Origin: Glandiceps talaboti
Lineage: Eukaryota > Hemichordata > Enteropneusta > Spengelidae
DNA: 64,000 nucleotides
Direction: 5' to 3'
NCBI RefSeq assembly: GCF_964340395.1
Contig: NC_135550.1
Span: 32,451,676 to 32,515,675 of the forward strand
How positions within the stretch are numbered: the first letter of the stretch is position 1; each line of letters starts with the position of its first letter. The position numbers were made by a program, and so were the translations under genes. The notes beneath the pieces are model-generated. The model was not told the DNA's origin and ran no database searches. It worked only from the letters and a program-made list of their open reading frames with translations. Of the stretch, positions 1 to 12,323 are shown piece by piece.

Positions 1-1988
1 AATAGACCCAAGAGCCGAATTTGAACAAACAACGTTGTTGATCATAAGGGAAGTAGTAGGCGTCGACATTACAATTAATTTCCATTTGATAACTCGGTAT
101 ATAATACAGCATGCCATCTGGGTAGATTAAAACCTTGCCTTGGTGTATTGGCGTAGACATTCTGAAATGGAAAATGGGGATAAGTTTATTTGTTCTATAT
201 GAAAATTGAGAAAGGTTAAGTTGTCATATGAATGTAGTAATTGTCATTGCATGAGCGTTGCATATCGAGAATCAAAACAAAAACATAACCATACAATCCC
301 TTGATATTGAGGTGGGAGGCTAATTGACACAATCTATAATGCTGTGTGGTTATAATATTGGTAGTGTCGTATACAGTGTGTATATACAGAATATATGCCA
401 ACATATTTCTTATTGTTTTTACAACACTTACATCGCTGACTAATGAATGAAAATACCATAACAACAAACATGACTGACCCGTTATAGAGAATAATATCCG
501 GTTTCCACAACTCCTCTTGATCGATACGTATGATGTTAACGTTACCGTGGTCCTCTGGGGTCCAGGACAACCGCTTATCAATCCAGGTCTACAGTCAACA
601 AATTTGAGGATGAAAAGTTTTTTTGATAATAATCTAATTTGAAATTCCTTTTTCATAAAGCGTACTACATTGCGTTGAAAACCAGCGGTAAACTGAATGC
701 CTTCCATAAAAGGCAGAATGAATGCTTTGTTAGAAGACAGTGAATTACTTATTTGAGTATTAATTGGATAAACCGTGCCAAACAAATTTGCGAACATTTA
801 TATATCATTTCACTTGGAATTGTTTTATTACTTAGTGGTGTTTGATAATTAGGCAATATCTTAAGAATGTAAGCTTCAAATTTCATATAATTTTATACAT
901 ACATCGACAATAACAAGGTGTAAACTGTAAACTAAATAATTCCAGGTGCCTTACGTAATCATCAATTTATGTACAAAATGATAAAAATGACGTCTGGAGT
1001 GCGTCTCTTAAGATACTGCTAAATTATCAAAATCATAAATTATACAAATAAATCATTACAAATAAAAGCTACATCATCAAACTAAATTATACAATCTCGT
1101 ATGTAGTACTGTATGTAGCCACCTGTAATACATGTTTGGTCTTACACACATTGTTGGAATGCAAAATTGTAGGTAATAGATATCATTCATGATGTAATTT
1201 AATGATAGGTAACTATATGAAATTTGAAGCTTGTATAGTTGTATATTGCCTAATTATTTAAATATAATTAATTATGCAAATAACTCATTAGAATTAAAAA
1301 CTATACGAACAGGCTTTAAATAAAATGTGTGCTTTCTCCTGGTTGATGCATGTACCAAGTTATATGGAACTTGAAGCGTGCATTCCAAAGATATAGCTTA
1401 ATTACTAAAGATAATTAATTATTCAAATTACTCATTAAAAGTAAAAGCTATGTCAACAAAATTCATAGAACATGTGCGCGTTGTTATGGTTGATATATGT
1501 ACCAAATTGTATGAAATTTGAAGTTTGTATTCTCAAGATAAATCCTAATTACAGAAAATTACTCATCAAAACTATGCTCACAGGCTTTATCGGATATGTG
1601 ACTGTGCTTTGCTGTGGTTGATGTATGTGCCAAATTTTATATGAAATCCGAAGTTTGCATTCTTATAGCCTAATCACCAAAACTCATTAATTATGCAAAT
1701 GATTCATTAAAGCTATAAGCCAAATTAACAAACTGTATAGGACATATGCACTTTGCCATGGTTAACATATTTACCAAATGACATTGAATTTGAAGTAGGC
1801 GTCCTAAAGAGATGGCCTAATTACTAAAAACGATTAATTATGCAAATAACTAATTAATGTTCATTGGATGTTTACCACACTCTAATCAGTTCCTGTCATT
1901 TACATATGGAAGATGGGTAGAAAGTTTCATAAGAATCGATGTGGGAATTTTTTATATATTGTGTTCACAGTCAGACAGACGGACAGAC

Positions 1989-2045
<57 letters not shown>

Positions 2046-5033
2046 TAGATAGATATAAGCATAACATAACCCCCCCAACCTTAGGGGAGTAAAAAGGTAT
2101 AATGAAACATATGGCTTACATGTTCTACAGTGTTATCAACATGCCATGTAAATTACATAGGATTTTGAGCAATCATCAATGAAATATTACTTTATGACAA
2201 TGATATGATTTCATTAATATGCAATTTATAATTTTCCTTAGAACCCCATTTGTTGTTGTAAAATGTATCTTTCTTCTCTACAAATATAACTATCAACTTT
2301 AACCAGACCACATCCTTTAATATAACTATCAAAGCAAAACAAACCAACTACTAACCTGTTTCAACCAGACCACAGCCTTCAATATAACTATCAACCGACA
2401 ACAAACCAACTACTTGCCTGTTTTAAGGAGCACAGCCTTCAATGTGACTATCAGACCAAAACAAACCAACTACTAACCTGTTTTAACCAGACCACAGCCT
2501 TTAACTTTCCTCTTTTCATGTCCTGCAAAGACATCAAAGATAAATGAATGGATGATATAAATTATTCACATTACAAACAATCTGTAACGATTTCACATTT
2601 TCCTCAGGTTTTAGTCTTGTATTAGTAAACAACAAAGTGTCTAATACTGCACAATAATTATGTAAAAAGGCTAATAAACGGTACAATTTCAGCAGTTATG
2701 TTTATAAGAAATAGTCATCCCAAATCAAGGACACATTTCATACTTAACAAGCTTATATTGTGAAACCAAAATCACTTTGTCTGTTAAAGTAAGGCTTTGA
2801 CTGTAACGAGTGTTGCATTTAACCTATTCTTACCACTTCATCTATCGAAATAAGAGACATTCCGACCTCAACAGTCACAGGTTCGGTCACGGTAACATTG
2901 GTTTCGTTGTTCTTATTGAAAACAAGTGGAACAACACGGCTATCATAAAGACGAAGTAACTCATCCATTAGCTGAGATTGAACATAATCAGCCGAAGCCC
3001 CTGTAGAAGGAATATAAAAACAGAATCCATAAATCGATATGAATGTAATTGTCAGCAGTACAATACAAATGGATAAATCATCGTCGAAGACATCATCATC
3101 ATCATCATCGTTCGGCTGCGCAGCAGTCGACCATAAGTTTCCTCCAGCCACACCGGTTTTGAGCCATTTTTGACAGTTGACCATGATTCAGCATGCCATC
3201 TGCATCTCCCAGAAGACAGTGGATGTATTTTGAGAACAGGGTTCTTTGCCTTCCAGGTTTCCTCTTTCCATGTTTTGGGACATACAATGCATACTCCTTG
3301 ACAGGCTCCCCATCAGGCATGCGCAGTACATGTCCAAGGAATTTCAGTTGACGATTCCTGGCTCTCTCGACAAGGGGCACAGTCTCCGTAAGATTGTCAA
3401 TCCTCTTGATGTTTAACATTATACGGTAACATGATGTGCCAAAAGAGTTGATTTTATTCTCCATATCCTTAGAGATTATCCATGACTCACAGCCATACAA
3501 CAATATGGTGACACAAGTTGTATTAAACAGCTTAATTTTGGTTGATATTGGGATGCTGGAACTTTTCCAGAGATGCTCTAATTTCCAGAAAGCTGTCCAA
3601 GCAAGAGCTCTCCTTCGCTTCAGGTCGCTGTCGCTGGATCCCATCATGGAACCCAAGACATAGCCTCAACCAGAAGATTTCAATGACCCTCAGAACTTCA
3701 ACCGATCTGGGTAAAAACTAACGATCTTTGGCGACTTTCAAACTCTAAACTTACTGTGTCTAATTACATGACTGTTCTTGATAAACAGGTGATTGACAGA
3801 CATGCATAAGTGAAGTGTTATTGAGAACTGAACTAAATATTTCATTTGCGGCTGGAAGGCATCCCGATCACTTTCGGTCAATGGTTCAAACCGTACAGCT
3901 CCCTCTCTCACTCGTCTGAGCAAGAGGTAAGTAAGAGCAACGACTATTTCTTTGACAAACCATAGACAGTTTCATCTGCAAGAATGAGAATTACCGAGAG
4001 ACTGACCAAGGAACGGATATCGGTTATGCACATAGAACGCGGCTAATGTTATGTTATTATATGTTATGCTTATTAAAGTGTCCTAGGTGGACTTATCAAA
4101 TTATACAATACTTATATAAAAACAGCTCTGGCTTATAGAACAAAAATATCAAATTAAATTCATAAATATATAAATATCACATACGTTTTAATTGTAAATA
4201 AAGTTTTTCGTGTAGTTTATCGTGTGTGGTATAAGTGTTATAACGAATCTATGTATTTTTGAAATCACTGGCCTTCCCTGTAGGCAGTCTTGTATGAGAG
4301 GTCAGAGGTTATCTCAAAATTTAGAAAATTTTCCACCATAACCACAAGGTATTTGTACTTCGAAACTGTATATTTAGGTTTTGACCTGCATACCTGAACT
4401 TATATTTGGATCTCTCTGCATTTTGATTTCTGAAATTAACAATTTGCGTTTTGATTGATAACCATACGCCATCTTTTGCACCAGTTTTCTAGACAGTCAA
4501 TACTTTTTTGGACCTTTTCCTCATTTTCAGCTAAAATGGAGATATCATCAGCGTATAACAAAATACTAACTTCTTGGTCACCTGCTGGGATACCCAGATG
4601 AAGATTCTTAATTTCTATGGCAAGATCATATGGCTAATATACATTACAATGGCAAGTTAAAAGGTCAAAACCATACTGTCAACAGTCATTCAAAAATTCT
4701 ATTAATAGTTGAATTATAACAGATTCAGTCGACAAAACTTTCACTGTGGTGTAACTATCACAAATGCACATTTTTACGATGTAATGTTTGTGTGTTTATA
4801 TACGTTAGTGGCTGTACGAAAGACTGTGCCCAAACGAGCTGTATTTGTTCAATGTTTACACCATCAATGATGATGGTCGATGCTCAGCAATCCATGAATT
4901 GATGAACAGTGAATCATATTTTCACACGTGTTTTATTGTTTATGGCAGCCACAGCAAACTATAAACTATAAACGAAAACATATGTCACAGGTGTTATTTA
5001 TTAGAAATATAAATGATTTGTACTTTCACTTTT

Positions 5034-5080
<47 letters not shown>

Positions 5081-8000
5081 AATCGTACCAACAGGTTGGT
5101 GTTTACAAACAATTTAAAGTAGTTTCAACCATATTACTACTTCTGACGTCAGAAGTATAGTATATTATGAAATATATGGACTTCATACTTTGAAATCACA
5201 CCCTGGGAATATGAGGGTCTAATATATTAATGGTTAAATATATGAATTTCATCAAACTTATCGCATATACGAGTAATCATGATCTTATGGTGCATTTTAT
5301 ATAGATTTGTCTGATGTGTCCTACATTTTATATAGGTAATTTGAATAAACAACGTTTGTCCCCACATATTAATGCCAAATTCGTGTGTCCAACTCCTTTA
5401 TGCTTTCTACCTGCATTGATAATGCTTTTCCCATAAATATTTAATGCACAGATCTTTCCTATTCCAACACTAACAGTAGGGATGTTAACTTATTGGCCGC
5501 TGAGGGTAAATATAAGTTGTTTTATGAAGTTTAGTATTAAAGAAGTACTCGTCAAAAAAAAGCCTTTATGAGGCCTTCGACGACCTAGTTAACTCTATTG
5601 CATGCACTGGCCCAGGTGGTCGAGTAATTAATCACCCTTATGAGCTACATAACAGATCTACTATATCGACATTGTGAAAACTTAGACAGTCACATCTGTT
5701 TCCAATATCAAACTGTGAATGTTATGCTACGTTTACTTCTACAGCGACCAACACATTGACAAAAAGTTATATATGATTGAACTGAACCCTTTCCCGTAAA
5801 TGGATGCAAAGCAAAGGGGTTTACTGAGAATACATGCCCTCAACCGACATTGTTTACACGATAAAGTTGGGGTGACCTCGGACTGAATGATTGACCCACC
5901 ATCATGATATAAAACAACTTTGCAAAGTAGTGAATGTCATATCAAAAGCTAATTAAATTTCTAGCTTTTTTTCAACAAAAGAACTGCGTTCTAAGATGCG
6001 TAAAAATGAGACGCACGGACTTCTCTTGGTAGAGAAAATCATATATGCCAATTAAATTTTTCGCAGATTCTCATACCATTTGGTTAAGTTCAGTAACGAG
6101 AAAAGATTTCATATATAAATATTGTATTATACCATCCACTAAAGCGGAACATAGGCAAGGCTGATTTCCTCCTAGCTGCTTTAGTTGATGTCAGTAAGTC
6201 ATGAAAAGTCACTTTCCCCACCTCTACATCGAGGCGCCTTCTCTAAAGATAAGACAAATAAAATTAATATAAAATTAGCCATCAGTGTAGGTTATAGTGT
6301 TACGAGCCGATTTTTGTACACAGACAGTGTAGGTTATAGTGTTACGAGTTGATATTTGTACACAGACAGTGTAGGTTATAGTGTTTACGAGCCGTTATTT
6401 GTACACAGACAGTGTAGGTTATAGTGTTACGAGCTGATATTTGTACACAGACAGTGTAGGTTATGGTGTTACGAGCCCATATTTGTACACAGACAGTGTA
6501 GGTTATAGTGTTACGAGCTGATATTTGTACACAGACAGTGTAGGTTATAGTGTTACGAGCTGATATTTGTACACAGACAGTGTAGGTTATGGTGTTAGGA
6601 GCCCATATTTGTACACAGACAGTGTAGGTTATGGTGTTAGGAGCTGATATTTGTACACAGACAGTGTAGGTTATAGTGTTACGAGCTGATATTTGTACAC
6701 AGACAGTGTAGGTTATAGTGTTACGAGCTGATATTTGTACACAGACAGTGTAGGTTATGGTGTTACGAGCTGATATTTGTACACAGACAGTGTAGGTTAT
6801 AGTGTTTACGAGCTGATATTTGTACACAGACAGTGTAGGTTATAGTGTTACGAGCTGATATTTGTACACAGACAGTGTAGGTTATGGTGTTACGAGCCCA
6901 TATTTGTACACAGACAGTGTAGGTTATGGTGTTAGGAGCTGATATTTGTACACAGACAGTGTAGGTTATAGTGTTACGAGCTGATATCTGTACACATACA
7001 GTGTAGGTTATGGTGTTACGAGCTGATATTTTGATCTTCACAATTTAAATTTGGAGGGTTTTTTCTTTCAAATTCACTCTTTCATGTATATCGCACCATT
7101 GAGTATATGACAGGTTAAGTAAAAACTTCAGTGTAACATCATTTATGATTAATAAGTCAAGATGCAGAATCTGGAAGAGTCATTCAGTTACTGATCCTGA
7201 CGATGGCCAAAATATTACCAATATGCTTTGTTTGTTGGTTTAAAATGGATAGTACCGTGTTTCAAACAAATTGATGCCAGGACCCTAAAGTATTTCAAAT
7301 TGATGTGATATCATTTCATCAGATTTCATTAAGTTATACGCCACGTTTGATGTGACGTCATTTCAGCAGGTTTCATTATGTTATACGCCACGTTCGATGT
7401 GACGTCATTTCAGCAGGTTTAATTATGTTATACGCCACGTTTGATGTGACGTCATTTCAGCAGGTTTCATTATGTTATACGCCACGTTTGATGTGATGTC
7501 ATTTCAGCAGGTTTCATTATGTTATACGCCATTTTTGATGTGATGTCATTTCAGCAGGTTTCATTATGTTATACGCCACGTTTGATGTGACGTCATTTCA
7601 GTAGGTTTATGTATGTTATACGCCACGTTTGATGTGATGTCATTTCAGCAGGGTTCATTAAGTTATACGCCACGTTCGATGTGACGTCATTTCAGCAGGT
7701 TTAATTGTTATACGCCACGTTTGATGTGACGTCATTTCAGCAGGTTTCATTATGTTACACGCCACGTTTGATGTGATGTCATTTCAGCAGGTTTCATTAT
7801 GTTATACGCCACGTTCGATGTGACGTCATTTCAGCAGGTTTAATTATGTTATACGCCACGTTTGATGTGACGTCATTTCAGCAGGTTTAATTATGTTATA
7901 CGCCACGTTTGATGTGACGTCATTTCAGTAGGTTTAATTATGTTATACGCCACGCTTGATGTGATGTCATTTCAGCAGGTTTAATTATGTTATACGCCAC

Positions 8001-8145
8001 GTTTGATGTGACGTCATTTCAGCAGGTTTCATTATGTTATACGCAACGTTCGATGTGACGTCATTTCAGCAGGTTTAATTGTGTTATACGCCACGTTGGA
8101 TGTGACGTCATTTCAGCAGATTTCATTACGCTAAACGCCACGTTA

Positions 8146-8196
<51 letters not shown>

Positions 8197-10549
8197 ATCA
8201 GGGAACTTTTACAAGTGACCAGATCAGACAGAATATGCACAACATGGAAAGCACGTTTTAGATACTAACTAGATTGTGTATGGTTATAAGAGAAATGTAA
8301 CTAGCCAGTCTTTTACTCTTTGTCACTTTATATGTACAAATATTGCTTTCTAATACAGAGTCAAAATCGTTTAATTTGTATGTATACATATAATGGGAAT
8401 ATTGATTAACTTTCAGTATATGCAATTGTCATGGGGAGGGTCACTTTTTTTCAAATGGAGAATGGGGGAGGGTCGTGTCATGCTTTACTTAACAGACCAT
8501 GTGTGATTTCCTCCACCCGCCCACTTAAAATACTGAAGGCTCCCTTATATTTGACTCTCTCTCTCTCTTTCTCTTCTCTTCTCTTCTCTTCTCTTCTCTT
8601 CTCTTCTCTTCTCTTCTCTTCTCTTCTCTTCTCTCCTATCCCCTCCTCTCCCCTCCTCTCCTTTCCTCTCCTCTCCCCTTCCCTTCCCTTCCCTTCCCTT
8701 CCCTTCTCTGCTATTCATAATACTTTATTTAATACCTTACATTGAATTTATCTCAGACTGATATTGATAACCTGTGTCAAAATTGTTTTAACATTCTAAA
8801 ACCAAAATTCAAAAGTGAAAATAACGACAAGAGTAGTTGCTGTTTCCGGACGTTTTCGTCAATCGTCGGAATTTTTTTATGATCCCTCATAACAGATTTT
8901 TTTTTTGCTTCACAAGAATTTTTTTTTGCTTCACAAGATAGTATGTCGTGCTCACAAGATAGTGTTACAAGCGTTTAATATTACAAAACGTATTATTTAA
9001 ACAATATATCACGTCTTATTAAAACTACACATCAATTCTAGACAAGACACGCGTGCCGAGGCTAATTGATTAATCATACCACACGAGAAGTTGGATCATA
9101 TGTTATTTTATAACATCAAGTAGATGACATGAGTGTCGCATTAAAGTGATACATTATAGTTTAGATATTAGCAATTCATACATTAGATGTAAGTGTTATC
9201 TTTAAGCTCTTTTCTGAATCTAATTAACTGTATTTTGAACGTCTTCGTAATTATGGATTGATACTAATCATATTTGCATAACAGAATGAATTTGAATAAA
9301 ATATGTGGAATGTACATAATTATGCACTGGCGGTACTTCTAATTTGGGAACAGATGAAATTCTGGACAGACTATTTAAAGAGTGCTAGTGTTGTGTTAAC
9401 TGAACTGCTATCGTGAAGGGCCAACGAGGTAATTCATGTACGAGAAAACAATTCTGTCGGCAGTGAGTTTTGACCTTCGACTCGAAACTTTCCTTGATAA
9501 CTGTTCTGTGTTTATTCACTTCCACACAAAAGGCAATACTTTGAGTTGCGTGAGTTATTTCCCTCAATCCCATAAGGTCCGGTACGGACTGGCGTGATTG
9601 TGTACGTGAAGTGTGAAGTTACCCTTGAGAGTTTGGGCAATATTTCCCACCCCAAACTCAAGTTGTGACAATAGTATGTCGTGCTCACAAGATAGTATCT
9701 CGTGCTCACAAGATAGTATCTCGTGCTCACAAGATAGTATCTCGTACTCACAAGATAATATCTCGTGCTCACAAGATAGTAAGTCGTGCTCACAAGATAG
9801 TGAGTCGTGTGCATAAGATATTATGTCGTGCTCACGAGATTATTTTTTATTTTTTATTTTACAAAATGTCCCTTAGTGGCTTTCATAGACTACGAATAAT
9901 GGAAACCGAGAAATCTGCAAGGTATCTTTCATAAGGCCAACCAAAAAAATTTGTTTGGTTCCAGTTACCCGACCCCATCTAGCTTTTCACGCCGACCCTA
10001 AACTTTTTTTTACGTACTCGAGAAAAATAATAATAAAATCGCGAAAATCGGGTGAAGTCTCGCAAAAAATAGTGGATACGTAAACTGACATCAACTTAAA
10101 AAGACAATATAAAACTATGCTTCCAATCTGTAATGGCTGTACATCTGATAGGAAGAAATAAACAACAAAGAGACCATTTGTAAACCAATGGAAAACCTGA
10201 ACTAGACACTCACACATGAAAAAAATATAATAAAATAAAATTAAAAAATCTACCTACCCCACCTATTTTAAAATTGAATGTAATCGGAACCACACAATTT
10301 TTTTACGCCCTAATGCAACTCACTTAATTCGCTGACAAATGAATGCATTGAAGCAAATTCATGTGTAACAGATGCTAATATGTTGAACCTAGAGGCCAAG
10401 AAACATGAGAAATAAACCAGCTGAAGCGTCATATAGTGAACATGGAATGGAACAAGCACATACACTGTCAGTGTGGTTGGCGACAAATACATTTCATATG
10501 GAATGCTATAGGCGCTCTTAACAGTCCGACGGAGATCTTGTTGCGTCGC

Positions 10550-10631
<82 letters not shown>

Positions 10632-10672
10632 GGAGGTGGTGGTGGTGGTGGTGGTGGTGGTGGTGGTGGTGG

Positions 10673-10706
<34 letters not shown>

Positions 10707-12323
10707 GGTGGCGGCAGCAGCGGCGGCAGCGGTAGTGGCGGCAGCAGCAGCGACTTCAGCGTCAAGGATGATGTTGTTCTTGATGATCGTTCTGGTGGTT
10801 ATGGTGTGGTTGTGAATTTCGTGGCAGTGCACAGGGGCCAGCGAGCATGTAATTGATTGATCGATCGATTGATTGATCAATCGATCGATTTATTGATTGA
10901 TACATTATTTAGTTCAATGATTGATCGATTGAATGATCAATTTTTGTGGTGCAATATAACTTATGTTGTGTGTGATATTGATCAATTGACTCATTTATTT
11001 ATTTTTGTATTGGTGATATAAAACTTGTTTCTTCTTTCCCTGGCTACTTTTCTCTCTTTCAGTTGTATATAATTCTCTCTTTATTGACAAAATAAAGACA
11101 TCTTGTCCATTCTTCTCCTCTTATCTAAATTAAAACACGCCTGATCTCATATGAAATCATTTACTGTCTATCACAACAAACATTTTCCATTTGGAGTTTG
11201 GACAGCTTTTTTAAAAGCCATTTCTGGCCATTTCTTTTATTCATTTACATGTGATTTTAATTATCACAATTGTACAGTAGATGATAAGCAGGGTATCAAG
11301 TGAGTAATAGATAATAAGCAGGGTATCAAGTGAGCAACAGAGTATCAAGGGACTTTACGACATGTTTTTGAATATAATTATAATTGTTGGCCATAGATTG
11401 TTTTAATGTTCAGGTCATACATGTAACATTGACACGATAGATAAATCAAACCTAGTTATTCACATGGACATAAACGAGCTATCCATACCACATCTGCTGA
11501 TCGATGACGACGATGTAATGTATTCATTGTGCAGACAACACGGAATTTACACTGCGATGCTATCCTTACAATGACCATTAATATTACGAAACTGGTAATT
11601 AAAATTACTTTATCAGTTAAAGGCTACGGTATCTTACTGTAGTACATGCATGAAACTGTTTTCTTCTTTAAAGGCAATCCATACATATTATTAATTATGA
11701 GTGCAGATCATGTTGTTACATTTTTGCAATACTTCATTACATGTGTAGTTTTAGCGCTAATGATTCTGGTTAGCACGATGATTGGCAACCGTTTAAAAAA
11801 AACGTGTCCTAATAGAATAGTAGTTCAGCACATTCACTATTGAATGGTTGATAATGAATATTACTCAACTCAAACTTTGCAATCAAACAATATGCATGTT
11901 ATCATGGTGAACAGCTTCGCTCTCCTTTACACTGAACCTTATGCAATGTGTCAACTCTTTGTGTACTTCAAGTTTTATAGATAACAATATCACTAGAGGT
12001 TATTCGTTGCAATGAGAATTCAACATCGACGTTTAAGAGACGACTGGCTATAAATATCTAAATAAGCGACAAAGTATGATGTACGATGGTGGCAAACGTA
12101 TTAAATCTGAACACATTGTATGGAGTGGAACTATAACTTGGAATAAACTTATTAACTAAAAGTGTAGGCCAACTACCAAGTTGAACACTAACGAATGCGA
12201 AATTCAAAATGACGTTAACAAATTTTGAGATTCAAATTAGAGAAAACTAAAAATGTATAATTACTTACAATGACCAGTTAAAATAACTGCAAAAGTCACC
12301 AGAGTTGTGGGGTTAATCTTCAT
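1..12323 (-). CDS. Nicotinic acetylcholine receptor subunit, 5' part (runs off left edge)
   Basis: Cys-loop ligand-gated ion channel subunit of the plasma membrane. Exons read on the minus strand: 12323-12269 (start Met and signal peptide, phase 1), 3000-2834, 2522-2478 (45 bp), 588-479 (110 bp), and 161-1 (incomplete). The frame is maintained through all four junctions, each with GT/AG. Exon 2 carries MDELLRLYDSRVVP, like the nAChR N-terminal helix. Exon 3 ends AVVWLKQ (loop D region). Exon 4 reads LSWTPEDHG, then ELWKPDIILYN, the family's WxPDIxLYN motif. Exon 5 has the Cys-loop: two Cys separated by 13 residues with FPYDQQRC, then KFGSW. Exons of 45 and 110 bp at these places are standard for vertebrate nAChR genes. 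The transmembrane part and the loop C vicinal cysteines lie outside the window, so alpha versus non-alpha cannot be decided. Exon 1 is assigned from its signal peptide, GTAAGT donor and matching phase; it is the least certain exon. Confidence 0.88.
1020..2050. mobile_element. Element with ~140-bp tandem core units ending in a (GACA)n microsatellite
   Basis: Five to six diverged units (starting near 1020, 1268, 1416, 1557, 1690 and 1834) share ATTAATTATGCAAATAACTC, then a GTGGTTGATGTATGTACCAA-like stretch, then a GAAATTTGAAG-like stretch. The last unit runs into (GACA)n at about 1972-2045, followed by CCCCCCAACCTTAGGGGAG. Tandem core plus a tetranucleotide tract is the structure of pearl/Helentron-type non-autonomous elements; that assignment is inference. 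Confidence 0.5.
2284..2483 (-). repeat. Tandem partial copies of nAChR exon 3 with its donor site
   Basis: About three degenerate units of roughly 62 bp follow the true 45-bp exon in the intron. Each contains the last ~25-30 bp of the exon (AAGGCTGTGGTCTGG-like on the minus strand) and a donor-like junction: CAG|GTTAGT twice and CAG|GCAAGT once. None has the exon's AG acceptor or 5' half. The array therefore appears to be a minisatellite grown from the exon-intron junction. Confidence 0.75.
3090..3665 (-). pseudogene. 3' end of a non-LTR retrotransposon ORF2 (fragment)
   Basis: The minus-strand reading frame (Met at 3656) has the C-terminal signature common in LINE reverse transcriptase proteins: TILLYGCESW, then RQLKFLGHVLRMPDGEPVKE, then HGKRKPGRQRT, ending near a (GAT)n tract at about 3090-3110 that may be the element's 3' tail. 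There is no upstream RT domain in the same frame. It lies just upstream of nAChR exon 2, inside intron 1, in the gene's own orientation, and its ORF reads on into exon 2 by chance. Clade not determined. Confidence 0.7.
4250..4640 (-). pseudogene. Degraded reverse transcriptase fragment (non-LTR type)
   Basis: The minus-strand translation gives LAIEIKNLHLGIPAGDQ, then SILLYADDISILAE with the catalytic YADD box near 4536-4561, then ENWCKRWRMVINQN, interrupted by stops and frameshifts. This is the palm region of a LINE-like RT. With 3090-3665 it is probably one decayed element, lying in nAChR intron 1. Confidence 0.65.
5033..5082. repeat. (AAC)n microsatellite
   Basis: An uninterrupted AAC trinucleotide run. 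From 4650 to 6280, still nAChR intron 1, I see no coding signal apart from this tract. Confidence 0.9.
6284..7032. repeat. 42-bp minisatellite, about 18 copies
   Basis: The unit is GTGTAGGTTATAGTGTTACG followed by AGCTGATATTTGTACACAGACA, with few substitutions and occasional 1-bp insertions. Because 42 is divisible by 3, long artefactual minus-strand ORFs repeating a 14-residue peptide arise. Located in nAChR intron 1. Confidence 0.95.
7300..8145. repeat. 47-bp minisatellite carrying CRE octamers, about 18 copies
   Basis: The unit is TGACGTCATTTCAGCAGGTT, TAATTATGTTATACGCCACG, TTTGATG. About a dozen units contain the full CREB/ATF palindrome TGACGTCA; the others carry TGATGTCA or TGATATCA. 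The array ends in a (GAT)n tract (8145-8196). Located in nAChR intron 1, on the promoter side of exon 2. Confidence 0.93.
8145..8196. repeat. (GAT)n microsatellite
   Basis: A pure GAT run abutting the 47-bp array. Confidence 0.9.
8560..8710. repeat. (TTCTC)n / (CCTTC)n pyrimidine tract
   Basis: A 150-bp homopyrimidine tract of pentanucleotide units, giving a false Ser/Leu-rich ORF. Such purine/pyrimidine mirror tracts can form H-DNA. Confidence 0.9.
9674..9836. repeat. 21-bp minisatellite, about 8 copies
   Basis: The unit is AGTATCTCGTGCTCACAAGA plus T. One and a half diverged copies also lie at about 8925-8965, 700 bp away. Located in nAChR intron 1. Confidence 0.9.
9934..10310. mobile_element. 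MITE family A, copy 1
   Basis: A 377-bp non-coding element with inverted termini: AGGCC, an A-rich stretch, then TTTGGTTCCAGTTACCC at the left, and GTAATCGGAACCACACAA followed by a T-rich stretch and GCCC at the right. TA dinucleotides flank both ends (9932-9933 and 10311-10312), consistent with a TA target duplication as in Tc1/mariner-type MITEs. Full copies also lie at 21168-21505 (inverted) and 23332-24229. Confidence 0.75.
10546..10775. repeat. Compound trinucleotide repeat (CGT/TGT/TGG/TGA/GGC)
   Basis: Successive blocks of (CGT)n, (TGT)n, (TGG)n, (TGA)n, (TGG)n and GGCAGC-rich units, each differing by one base, as if the repeat had mutated and re-expanded. All six frames give homopolymer-like peptides that are not genes. 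A GATT/GATC run follows at 10851-10935. Confidence 0.92.
10976..12268. other. nAChR intron 1, no recognisable feature
   Basis: AT-rich DNA with a short tandem duplication at 11275-11350 (GATAATAAGCAGGGTATCAA-like) and no conserved coding signal. The ORF at 11646-11843 shows no family features. Confidence 0.6.

Noticed and set aside
5600-5645. tRNA-like A box (TGGTCGAGTAATTAATC)
   Set aside because: No B box or foldable cloverleaf found downstream; could be a SINE scrap but unsupported.
6342-7041. Long minus-strand ORFs with a repeated 14-residue peptide
   Set aside because: They are the 42-bp minisatellite read in a frame without stops; frameshifts between units and no start context or unique sequence.
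10310-10880. Poly-Thr, poly-Asn, poly-Arg and poly-Val ORFs
   Set aside because: Compound trinucleotide repeat; all frames are open.
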